A DNA stretch of 43,224 nucleotides from Burkholderiales bacterium (GTDB lineage Bacteria > Pseudomonadota > Gammaproteobacteria > Burkholderiales > Burkholderiaceae_D). The translations under genes were made by a program, and so were the position numbers. Every line of letters starts with the position of its first letter. Position 1 is the first letter of the stretch. A model generated the notes under the pieces. The model was not told the DNA's origin, did not search any database, and was given only the letters and a program-made list of their open reading frames with translations. The DNA lies in the NCBI GenBank assembly GCA_016200845.1, contig JACQDW010000009.1:1-43224 (forward strand). Direction: 5' to 3'. Below are positions 33,948-42,251 of the stretch, piece by piece.

Positions 33948-36908
33948 ATGGTGTTGAAAAAAATGGTGTTGGCTTTGGCCGCTTTGGGCTATGTGTCGCT
34001 GGCGTGTGCGGCTGATGATCAGGACGAAAAGAAAGACAAAGTACAACGCGTTGAAGTCACGGGTTCGAGTATTAAACGCGTCAATGCCGAGACTGCATCG
34101 CCAGTGCAAGTAATCGATGTCAAGCAGATCGAGAATATGGGCGCCCGCACCTTGATGCAGGTCTTGGATAATTTGCCTGCGGCACGCCCTGCACAGCAAG
34201 ATTTTCGGTCTATGTTCACGGGTTCCGATGGCGCATCACAAGCCAATTTGCGTGGGCTGGGCGCACAGGGAACGCTGATTTTATTGAACGGACGACGCCT
34301 GTCGTTTTACGGCGCACCAGAAGGTTTTCAAACTCAGTTTGTGAATATCGACGCCATTCCTGCGGCGGCGATTGAACGCATGGAAGTGCTGACCGACGGC
34401 GCATCGGCGGTGTATGGATCAGACGCGGTGGCGGGCGTGATTAATGTCATCACCAAAAAATCATACAACGGTATAGAAGCGAGCGTAGGAGCAGATCATT
34501 CACGTGATGTGAAGTCTTATGGTGAGAGGCATGCGAGTGCATTGTTCGGCATGGGAGACTTGAGTCAGGATGGATACAATGTGTTTGCTTCGGTGAATGT
34601 CTATAAGCGCGATCGTATCGCTTTAGAAGACACTTATTTGAAACGCCCCGAGCAGTTCTATGTCAACAACCCCAACTACATCAATAATTTCCGCATCAAA
34701 GAAGGTAGCGCGCCAGGAACACTGAATCCTGGAACATTTTTTGTGTTCGACAAAAGCGCAAACAATAAGCGCTCACAACAAGCAGTGCCGGGTTGCAGCA
34801 GCATGATTACTGAAGGTGCTGGCACACGCTGTGTTTGGAATACCTTGTCGTATGCTTTGGATACCGGACCGACTTCCGATCGCGCCACCGTATTTGTCAG
34901 CGGTCGTTTGCGCTTGCCAGATAACTGGGAAGGGTTTGGAGAGCTTGCCTACACCGATATCGATATGCGCGGTGAGAATGGGCCACGTGCGTTTAGTAGC
35001 GGCGGTGGCACGGCGAACTGGTATTCGCGCAATACCGGCACGACACTGAACACCTTTAGTTACCCTTATCTTGGTCCGAATAATGTCTATCTCAAAAACA
35101 TGAGTGCCGACTTAAAGACAAAGATGGGCGGCGCAGCGGGACTGACATATTTAATGCAAGATGCCAAGGGGCATTTTGGACAGGAAAATACCGATAAGAC
35201 TTATAGGGCGATGGCGGGTTTGCGTGGTGCGTTTGGGCAATGGGAATTTGAATCGGCCTTAGCAGTGGCGGGTAGCCATTCCACTTTGTTTCAGACAGTG
35301 AATGTGAACAAAGATGGCTTTGAAAAAGCCTTTGGTCCTTTCACCGTTGATCCTGTGACTAAGCGCACCTACATTGCTGATAATCCTGCTTATCAATTTG
35401 GTGTGATCAGCGATAAAAATGCAGAGCTCTTGCGTCAGGCTTATCCGACGTTTGATATCCAATCTTGGACCAAACTCATCACATGGGACGCCAAGTTAGA
35501 AGGCAGTTTATTCAAAATGCCAGCGGGCGATGCACGTGCCGCGTTTGGTGTGAACTTGATGCGCGAAGAGTTTGAGACGCCAGGCAATCTTGATGCGGCC
35601 AATGGAAAAATCACGCAGCAGGGCGGCTCATGGTTTGAAGGTTCACGCACGATCAGCGCCGTGTTTGGCGAGGCGATCTTTCCATTGGCGAGCAATTTAG
35701 AAGTCAACACGGCAGCACGTTTGGATAAGTATCCGCAGTTTGCAGCCAACCTCGCGCCCAAGATTGGTGTGAGTTATCGTCCTATCAGCGATCTCTTGCT
35801 GCGCTCGACTTATTCTCAAGGTTTCCGCGCACCGAATTTAGCGGAGTCAGGTAGTGGCGGCGTGTATGCACAGCGCGGTGGTATGCGTGATACGGTGCGT
35901 TGTGACGAGACCAATGCGATCGCGAAGTTGTTGATGAAATCAGTGACCGCAAGTGATCAAGACTTGGGCAAGTCATTACTGAATTCTAATTGCAGCATCA
36001 ATATCGGCGGACTCACGCCACCTAACCCCAATCTGCAACCAGAAAAGGCGAAAATCAGCACGCTCGGTTTGGTCTATCAAGTCAGCAAGCAATTCGATAT
36101 CTCTGCTGACTATTGGTTTGTATATCGTCGCAATGAAATCGTGCGCCAAGACTTTACCGAAGTCTATGATCAAGCTGTAGAAAAATACGGCCAAGCACTC
36201 ATTGGTGCACCTAATGCAGTGCGCGCACCGATCACTGATTTTGATAAAGCGAATATGGCAGCGGTCGCTGGTATGTGTGCCAACCCAGCTAACGCGGCAG
36301 CGTGCGCAGCCGGTGTGCCCAAATATTCTGTCGGTATTCTGGCTGGCTTGACCAATAAGTATATGAACCGTGGTCGTACCTTGATCGATGGCTTCGATAT
36401 TGACGCTCATGCGCGCTTTAATCTCGGTGCTTATGGCAAACTCAATCTGGGTAGCAGTGCAACCATTATGAATCGTAATGCCTATAACGGCGACGATGGT
36501 TCTGGATTTTCGCAAAACTATGTCGGCTATTATGGCAACCCCAAGTTGCGCGCCAATTTCAATCTCGACTGGCAATATCGCGATGTGACCACCAGTGTAT
36601 TTGTCAATTACACCGGCGGCTCCAAGTGGGCTTATGACAAACACGATGAGGAGAACAATAATCCATCGACCTGTACAGCAGCCGATGTGCCTGTAGCCGC
36701 TAACAACTGCGGCGGCGCACCTGCTTATAAGACCGTGAATTTGAGTGTGAGCTGGACGCCTGTGAAGGATTTGCGTTTGGGCTTAAATCTTAAAAACGTA
36801 TTCAACACCAAGCCGTTTTACGATCCAAATGGATGGGAAGGGTATAACCATGCTTTGAATTTGTTTGGCCGGGTGGTGAGTGTGTCGGCGCATTATAAAT
36901 TCAAATAA
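33948..36908 (+). CDS. TonB-dependent receptor 3
   Basis: The 986-residue outer-membrane receptor has a signal peptide (MVLKKMVLALAALGYVSLACA, cut before ADDQ), then a short charged linker and the plug: QRVEVTGSSIKRVNAETASP, VKQIENMGARTLMQVLDNLP, LILLNGRRLSFYG, and ERMEVLTDGASAVYGSDAVA. The barrel closes with RVVSVSAHYKFK, where the last residue is lysine after the usual aromatic. Extracellular loops have several cysteine pairs (GCSSM/TRCVW, VRCDE/NCSIN, MCANP/AACAAG, STCTA/NNCGG). AAAGGAG lies before the ATG. The ligand is unknown; the adjacent KDPGal aldolase hints at sugars or sugar acids but this is weak. It is not an obvious close copy of receptors 1 and 2. Confidence 0.93.
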   Translation: MVLKKMVLALAALGYVSLACAADDQDEKKDKVQRVEVTGSSIKRVNAETASPVQVIDVKQIENMGARTLMQVLDNLPAARPAQQDFRSMFTGSDGASQANLRGLGAQGTLILLNGRRLSFYGAPEGFQTQFVNIDAIPAAAIERMEVLTDGASAVYGSDAVAGVINVITKKSYNGIEASVGADHSRDVKSYGERHASALFGMGDLSQDGYNVFASVNVYKRDRIALEDTYLKRPEQFYVNNPNYINNFRIKEGSAPGTLNPGTFFVFDKSANNKRSQQAVPGCSSMITEGAGTRCVWNTLSYALDTGPTSDRATVFVSGRLRLPDNWEGFGELAYTDIDMRGENGPRAFSSGGGTANWYSRNTGTTLNTFSYPYLGPNNVYLKNMSADLKTKMGGAAGLTYLMQDAKGHFGQENTDKTYRAMAGLRGAFGQWEFESALAVAGSHSTLFQTVNVNKDGFEKAFGPFTVDPVTKRTYIADNPAYQFGVISDKNAELLRQAYPTFDIQSWTKLITWDAKLEGSLFKMPAGDARAAFGVNLMREEFETPGNLDAANGKITQQGGSWFEGSRTISAVFGEAIFPLASNLEVNTAARLDKYPQFAANLAPKIGVSYRPISDLLLRSTYSQGFRAPNLAESGSGGVYAQRGGMRDTVRCDETNAIAKLLMKSVTASDQDLGKSLLNSNCSINIGGLTPPNPNLQPEKAKISTLGLVYQVSKQFDISADYWFVYRRNEIVRQDFTEVYDQAVEKYGQALIGAPNAVRAPITDFDKANMAAVAGMCANPANAAACAAGVPKYSVGILAGLTNKYMNRGRTLIDGFDIDAHARFNLGAYGKLNLGSSATIMNRNAYNGDDGSGFSQNYVGYYGNPKLRANFNLDWQYRDVTTSVFVNYTGGSKWAYDKHDEENNNPSTCTAADVPVAANNCGGAPAYKTVNLSVSWTPVKDLRLGLNLKNVFNTKPFYDPNGWEGYNHALNLFGRVVSVSAHYKFK

Positions 36909-36921
36909 ATCGAGTGGGAGA

Positions 36922-36953
36922 GTGAAGCAATATGTTTGTGCATATTGCTTCAC
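36922..36953. terminator. 13-bp hairpin between convergent genes
   Basis: GTGAAGCAATATG (36922-36934) and CATATTGCTTCAC (36941-36953) are perfect inverted repeats with loop TTTGTG. The hairpin lies in the 52 bases between receptor 3 (plus, ends 36908) and the rhodanese gene (minus, ends 36961). It has no T run on either side, so it may act as a bidirectional barrier or 3'-end stabiliser rather than a classic terminator. Confidence 0.6.
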
Positions 36954-36960
36954 GCATTGA

Positions 36961-37422
36961 TTAAGCCCCCATCCAAGGCAAGCCAGCCTTGCACCATCCG
37001 CCTACTGTCTTGCGATGCCCATCTGCATCTTTGTCACCTTCAAATCCCTGCAAAATATCGTAACAATTGGCGTAGCCATTTTCGGTCGCAAGCTTGGCTC
37101 CGTGGCGCGAGCGTACCCCGGAGCGGCATAGAAACAGGATGGTGCTGCTTTTGTCTGGCACTGCGGCCTGGAGCTGCGCGATGAAGTCGGGGTTAGGTAT
37201 GCCGCCTGGGTAGAGACTCCATTGCACGGCCTGATGTTGCACCTCGTTGATAACAACACGCCCTACCCAATCGCGTTCGGCATTAGTACGCACATCGACC
37301 AGCACAACTTTGCTGTCTTGCTGTAAAAGTTGATGGGCTTCTGAGGGCGTGACTGCGCCCGCATACGGCCATGCTTGTTCTTTGCCGCGTTGCTGAGCGG
37401 CGTTGATGATGTCTTGCGTCAT
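36961..37422 (-). CDS. rhodanese-like sulphurtransferase coupled to formate dehydrogenase
   Basis: The 153-residue protein is a single rhodanese domain: VVLVDVRTNAERDWVGRV and the active-site loop with persulphide cysteine C99 in LFLCRSGVRSRHGA, ending GDKDADGHRKTVGGWCKAGL as in the family often listed beside cytochrome or molybdoenzyme genes. It has no signal peptide, so it is cytoplasmic. Its ATG overlaps the TGA of the formate dehydrogenase alpha gene (ATGA), so translation is coupled. Formate dehydrogenases need a sulphur on the metal, normally supplied via FdhD/FdsC; a sulphur-donor role for this rhodanese is an inference from the coupling. Confidence 0.88.
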   Translation of the reverse strand: MTQDIINAAQQRGKEQAWPYAGAVTPSEAHQLLQQDSKVVLVDVRTNAERDWVGRVVINEVQHQAVQWSLYPGGIPNPDFIAQLQAAVPDKSSTILFLCRSGVRSRHGAKLATENGYANCYDILQGFEGDKDADGHRKTVGGWCKAGLPWMGA

Positions 37423-40253
37423 TGTATGGACTCCGTGTTTTTGTTGAGATTCGTAATCGCTTGCCCGCCACCAAAGCTACTTTGTTTGGGCGTCGTGCCG
37501 CCTGCAAATACTCTGATGGCGCAATATTTGAATTCGGGAATTTTACCGAATGGGTCGAGTGCAGCATTAGTCAGACGATTGATCGCGGCTTCGTAATAGC
37601 AGAATGGGACGAACACTGCACCGCGTGGTGATGCTGAGTCTGCACGGGCATATAGGCAGACTTCGCCACGACGCGATTGCAAGGTGATCAGCTCGCCTGC
37701 TTTCATGCCTAATCTTTGCAGATCATCGGGGTGCACCATCGCCACAGGGTCAGGTTCCAGTGCATCTAACACGGTTGCACGGCGTGTCATGCTACCTGTG
37801 TGCCAATGCTCTAATTGTCGTCCGGTGATCAGCACCATAGGATAGTCGGCGTCGGGCTTTTCTGCGGCGGGAATCAGATCGGCGGCGACAAATTTTGCTT
37901 TGCCGTCGGGTGTGGGAAAATGATCGGTGAAGACCACCGCTTGCCCCTGATCTTCTTCGTGCAAGCATGGATAGGTCACTGCGCCTTCGTTTTCTAATCT
38001 CTGCCAACTGATGCCCGCAATGCTAGGCATGGTGTGACGCATTTCTTCGAATACTTGTGAGACATGGGTGTAGTTCCAATTGAGTCCCATGCCTTGCGCA
38101 ATCTCTTGAATAATCCAAAGATCTTGTTTGGCTTGCCCCGGTGGCGTGATCGCTTGACGGCCTAATTGCACAGTGCGATCTGTGTTGGTGAAGCTGCCGG
38201 TTTTTTCCGGGAAGGCGGAGGCGGGCAGAATCACATCGGCGTAGTAAGCGGTCACGGTGAAGAAAATATCTTGCACCACCAGATGTTCAAGTTTGGACAA
38301 AGAATCCCGTGCGTGGTTGACGTCGGGATCCGACATCGCTGGATTCTCTCCCATGATATACATGCCGCGTATCTCGCCTTGCTGAATGGCGTGCATGACT
38401 TCCACTACCGTTAAGCCTGGTTGAGTATCGAGCGTGCCGGAGGGTAGTTGCCAGGCTTGTTCAAATTTGGCTGTGATGCCGGGTGTGTTGACGCGCTGGT
38501 AGTCAGGCAGCATCATGGGAATCAAACCAGCGTCGGATGCGCCTTGCACATTGTTTTGTCCGCGCAGTGGATGTAAACCAGATCCGGGTTTGCCGATTTG
38601 TCCTGTCATCAAGGCCAGAGCGATCAGGCAGCGTGCGTTGTCAGTTCCGTGTATGTGTTGCGAGATACCCATGCCCCACAAGATCATGGCGGACTTTGCT
38701 GTGGCATAAAGTCGAGCGACCTCGCGCAAAGTATTGGCTGGAATGCCGCATATCGGCGCCATCAACTCGGGTGTGTAGGCCAGTACGGTTTTTTTCAAGG
38801 CTTCGAATCCGCTTGTTCTCTTTGCGATGAAGTCGTGATCAATCAAGTCTTCTTCGATGATGCAACACATCATGGCGTTGAGCATGGCGACATCAGTGTC
38901 GGCATTAAACTGTAAAAAATGGTGGGCTAATCGCGCCATGTCGGAACGGCGTGGATCGCAGACGATCAGTTTTGCGCCTTTTTTTATTGCGTTCTTAATC
39001 CAGGTCGCACCGACAGGGTGGTTGACTGTGGGATTGGCACCGATGACGATAATCACTTCCGCTTGATCGACATCCATCACTGGGTTGGACACCGCACCAG
39101 AGCCTATACCTTCCAACAAAGCGGCGACCGATGAAGCATGGCATAAGCGTGTGCAATGATCGACATTATTGGAACCAAATCCGGTGCGTACTAATTTTTG
39201 AAATAAGTAAGCTTCTTCGTTGCTACCTTTAGCAGAGCCAAAGCCAGCTAAAGCTTTTTTGCCATAGGTGTCGCGCAAGTTCTTGAGCTTGCCCGCAGCA
39301 AAATCGAGTGCCTCCTCCCAACTCGCTTCGCGGAACACGTCCATCATGTTGGCGGGGTCCATTTGCAAGTCCGCGCGTTTGGGGGCATCGCTGCGTCGGA
39401 TCAAAGGCACGGTGAGCCGATGCGGATGATGGGCGTAATCAAATCCATAGCGCCCCTTCACGCACAAACGCGCATGATTGGCAGGGCCGTCGCGGCCTTC
39501 GACGCTGATGATGGTATTGTCTTTGACAGCATACGTGAGCTGACATCCAACGCCGCAATACGGACACACCGAGTCCACAGTTTTGTCGGGCAGAGCTTGT
39601 GCTATGGGATTGGCTGGTAGCAAGGCACCAGTCGGACATGCTTGTACACATTCGCCGCAAGCGACACAGGTGGAGTCGCCCATTTGCGCATCCATGTCAA
39701 AGACAATTTTGGCGTCAGAGCCACGGAAGGCGAGGCCGATCACATCATTAACTTGGGTGTCGCGACAAGCGCGTACGCAGCGCGTGCATAAAATGCAGGC
39801 GTCGAGATTGACGCGAATGGCGGGGTGGGTTTGATCAAGCTTGGGGGATTTGCGCACGGGAAAGCGTGAGCCATGCACACCTACTTTTTTTGTCCATGAC
39901 GCCAATTCGTTTTTTTCTTCCGACAGTGGATTGAGTTCGCTGTGCGTGTCGGTTTGCAGTAATTCCAATACCAATTTTTGTGAGCGCACCGCGCGTGGGC
40001 TGGCGCTCTGCACTTCCATGCCATCAACCGCGTTGCGGCAGCAAGAGGGTGCCAATGTCCGTTCGCCTTTAATCTCCACCACGCAAGCGCGACAATTGCC
40101 TGCTGCTTCCATGCCTTCCTTGTAGCACAGATGCGGAATCTCCACGCCCACACGTTTGGCAATGCTGAGTAAGCTCTCATTACTTTTGCAAGCGATGCTG
40201 GCACCATTTAATTGGATTTGTATGTCTTTGGAGGGATGTAAAGTTGCTTTCAT
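37419..40253 (-). CDS. fdsA: NAD-linked formate dehydrogenase alpha subunit
   Basis: The 944-residue subunit oxidises formate to CO2 at a bis-pterin molybdenum or tungsten site. In order: a 2Fe-2S domain (C43, C54, C57, C71), two 4Fe-4S sets (C153/156/159/163 and C196/199/202/206), the pterin-domain 4Fe-4S (C230/233/237/264), and the active-site C371-H372 in CTRLCHASSV. The pterin-binding core follows (MGISQHIHGTDNARCLIAL) with C-terminal WHTGSMTRR. No cysteines lie between residues 72 and 153, so the His-Cys cluster seen in FdsA of Cupriavidus or Rhodobacter is missing. I start at the ATG at 40253, which overlaps the beta-subunit stop (ATGA) and has GGAGG upstream; a start eight codons earlier is less likely. 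It is cytoplasmic. Confidence 0.92.
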   Translation of the reverse strand: MKATLHPSKDIQIQLNGASIACKSNESLLSIAKRVGVEIPHLCYKEGMEAAGNCRACVVEIKGERTLAPSCCRNAVDGMEVQSASPRAVRSQKLVLELLQTDTHSELNPLSEEKNELASWTKKVGVHGSRFPVRKSPKLDQTHPAIRVNLDACILCTRCVRACRDTQVNDVIGLAFRGSDAKIVFDMDAQMGDSTCVACGECVQACPTGALLPANPIAQALPDKTVDSVCPYCGVGCQLTYAVKDNTIISVEGRDGPANHARLCVKGRYGFDYAHHPHRLTVPLIRRSDAPKRADLQMDPANMMDVFREASWEEALDFAAGKLKNLRDTYGKKALAGFGSAKGSNEEAYLFQKLVRTGFGSNNVDHCTRLCHASSVAALLEGIGSGAVSNPVMDVDQAEVIIVIGANPTVNHPVGATWIKNAIKKGAKLIVCDPRRSDMARLAHHFLQFNADTDVAMLNAMMCCIIEEDLIDHDFIAKRTSGFEALKKTVLAYTPELMAPICGIPANTLREVARLYATAKSAMILWGMGISQHIHGTDNARCLIALALMTGQIGKPGSGLHPLRGQNNVQGASDAGLIPMMLPDYQRVNTPGITAKFEQAWQLPSGTLDTQPGLTVVEVMHAIQQGEIRGMYIMGENPAMSDPDVNHARDSLSKLEHLVVQDIFFTVTAYYADVILPASAFPEKTGSFTNTDRTVQLGRQAITPPGQAKQDLWIIQEIAQGMGLNWNYTHVSQVFEEMRHTMPSIAGISWQRLENEGAVTYPCLHEEDQGQAVVFTDHFPTPDGKAKFVAADLIPAAEKPDADYPMVLITGRQLEHWHTGSMTRRATVLDALEPDPVAMVHPDDLQRLGMKAGELITLQSRRGEVCLYARADSASPRGAVFVPFCYYEAAINRLTNAALDPFGKIPEFKYCAIRVFAGGTTPKQSSFGGGQAITNLNKNTESIQ

Positions 40254-41977
40254 TTGGATGCCTCCGACTCTGCACACTTGTCAGCTAATTCATGCGGAAA
40301 ATATTTGATGACGCAATCAATCGGATTCGGTGCGGCCTGACCTAAGCCACAAATAGAAGCATCGCGCATCACGGCCGATAAATCATCAAGCAGGGCGAGA
40401 TCCCACTGATCTTTTTGAATGAGTTCAGACGCTTTGGCAGTGCCAACGCGACAGGGCGTGCACTGGCCACACGATTCGTGCGCAAAAAAATTCATGGTAT
40501 TGCGCGCCGCCATTTTGGCGCTGTCGTGTTGCGACAAGACGATGATCGCTGCCGAGCCTATAAAACATCCGTAGGGCTGCAAGGTATCAAAATCGAGTGG
40601 AAGATGTGCTAAGGAGGCCGGCAAAATTCCACCTGATGCGCCGCCTGGTAAGTAGGCATACAAATTGTGCCCTTCTTGCATGCCGCCTGCAAATTCATTA
40701 ATGAGTTCGGTCAGGCTGATACCAGCAGGAGCGAGATGAACTCCGGGCTTGTTCACGCGACCCGACACTGAGAATGAACGCAAACCGGTGCGACTATTGC
40801 GACCCTGAGACTTGAACCAGTCAGCGCCTTGTGCTATCAAAGTCGGCACCCAATACAAGGTTTCAAAATTATGCTCTAAAGTTGGGCGATTAAATAAACC
40901 CACTTGCGCCACATACGGCGGACGCAAACGCGGTAAGCCACGCTTGCCTTCAATCGACTCTATCATCGCTGATTCTTCGCCGCAGATATAGGCGCCAGCG
41001 CCACGCCGTAAATGAATGCGCGGCAAATCATCCACTGGTGGGTTTGCGCGCAATTGCGCTAATTCCTGTTTCAACATAGCTCGACAAGCGTGGTATTCAT
41101 CGCGCAGATAAATATAAATCTCGGCGACATCGACTGCCCATGCTGCGATCAACATGCCTTCTAAAAACTGATGCGGATTTTGTTCCAGATAAGTGCGATC
41201 TTTAAAAGTGCCCGGCTCACCTTCGTCGATATTCACAGCCATTAATCGTGGCGCTGCTTCAGCAGCAACCAGTCGCCATTTACGACCCGCCGGAAAACCT
41301 GCGCCACCCAGACCGCGCAAGCCCGAATCTTCCATGAGTTTGAACAGACTTTCTTTGTCCGTCTCTCCAAGATGGCATTTTTTGAGATATTGATAGCCGC
41401 CTTGCGCCTGATAAGCCGTGTAGTCGATGTGCTCAGTCTCCTGTGCTTTAGTTGCTTGCGCAGCCCAGGCTTGTTCGATGCGTTCAATGTTGGCATTGCC
41501 AATTTCATGTTGGCCCAAGCAAGCGGCAGGTGCTTGTTCGCAACGACCTACGCAAGGAACTGCTTCAATTTTCAAAGCGCGGCCAGCAAAACGCTCACCG
41601 AGATTTTTGATGAGTTGATGCGCCCCCGCCATCTCGCACGACAAACTATCACAGACGCGCAAACGAACAGCTTGCTCGGCTACATCGTTCTCAAAATGCA
41701 CCTCGAAGTGATGATAAAAGCTCGCCACTTCAAACACTTCAGTTTGCGCGAGGCGCATTTCCTGCGCCAATGCCACCAGATGTGCCACCGGCAGATGACC
41801 GAAGTGATCATTGATCTTGTGTAGATGTTCGATCAGCAAATCTTTTTGACGGGATGCATCGCCCAATAAGTTTTGTACGTCTTGCAAAGTTGCAGGTTCG
41901 ACTTGTCGCCCTTTGGATTGCTGACGTTTTCTTTGTTTATTGGCAGAAATCGGCGTAATGGGGATCACGTGGTTCAT
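40250..41977 (-). CDS. fdsB: formate dehydrogenase beta subunit, NuoE-NuoF fusion
   Basis: The 575-residue protein joins what are two subunits (FdsG and FdsB) in most soluble formate dehydrogenases. Residues 30-170 are NuoE/FdsG-like with 2Fe-2S ligands C109, C114, C142 and C146. Residues 190-560 are NuoF/FdsB-like: the FMN/NAD loop GLRGLGGAGFPAGRKW, NIDEGEPGTFKDR, GAGAYICGEESAMIESIEG and the 4Fe-4S ligands in SCGQCTPCRVGT with a late SICGLG. It takes electrons from the alpha subunit and reduces NAD. This fused layout and size match the beta subunit of Methylobacterium formate dehydrogenase 1. The stop overlaps the alpha-subunit start. The first gene of the operon; its promoter should lie in 41978-42115. 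Confidence 0.92.
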   Translation of the reverse strand: MNHVIPITPISANKQRKRQQSKGRQVEPATLQDVQNLLGDASRQKDLLIEHLHKINDHFGHLPVAHLVALAQEMRLAQTEVFEVASFYHHFEVHFENDVAEQAVRLRVCDSLSCEMAGAHQLIKNLGERFAGRALKIEAVPCVGRCEQAPAACLGQHEIGNANIERIEQAWAAQATKAQETEHIDYTAYQAQGGYQYLKKCHLGETDKESLFKLMEDSGLRGLGGAGFPAGRKWRLVAAEAAPRLMAVNIDEGEPGTFKDRTYLEQNPHQFLEGMLIAAWAVDVAEIYIYLRDEYHACRAMLKQELAQLRANPPVDDLPRIHLRRGAGAYICGEESAMIESIEGKRGLPRLRPPYVAQVGLFNRPTLEHNFETLYWVPTLIAQGADWFKSQGRNSRTGLRSFSVSGRVNKPGVHLAPAGISLTELINEFAGGMQEGHNLYAYLPGGASGGILPASLAHLPLDFDTLQPYGCFIGSAAIIVLSQHDSAKMAARNTMNFFAHESCGQCTPCRVGTAKASELIQKDQWDLALLDDLSAVMRDASICGLGQAAPNPIDCVIKYFPHELADKCAESEASK

Positions 41978-42123
41978 AAAATTCTCATTTGGTTTTATGA
42001 ATGTTATTGTAAGTCTTGTGCTGGGTTTTGTAGTTGGGTTTTAAGGGGAGAATTGTTTGAGTGTTAAAAATTGGGATCTGTGAGCATGTTTCGGCTGTGA
42101 TTTTTGTTTCCATGTCACCTATT

Positions 42124-42223
42124 TGGCGCGGAAATGCTGAAAAGTGGCACATAAGTGGCGCGAAAGTATTTGCGCGCCACTTTATTTGGCGCGATAATGC
42201 AAAAGTCGCGTAAGAGCGCGCCA
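42124..42223. promoter_or_regulatory. cluster of TGGCGCG operator-like repeats before the Fic-family gene
   Basis: Five exact copies of TGGCGCG occur in 100 bases: plus strand at 42124-42130, 42156-42162 and 42187-42193, minus strand at 42173-42179 and 42217-42223, with a degenerate copy TGGCACA at 42145-42151. Neighbouring copies make the perfect dyad AAGTGGCGCG / CGCGCCACTT (42154-42163, 42173-42182) and two longer direct repeats beginning TATTTGGCGCG at 42120 and 42183. A -10-like GATAAT (42193-42198) with TTGCGC 17 bases upstream overlaps the fourth copy. This is a typical layout for autoregulation by the winged-helix domain of the gene downstream. Confidence 0.65.
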
Positions 42224-42251
42224 ATATGCCAGGCATTCAGCGGAGAAGAGT

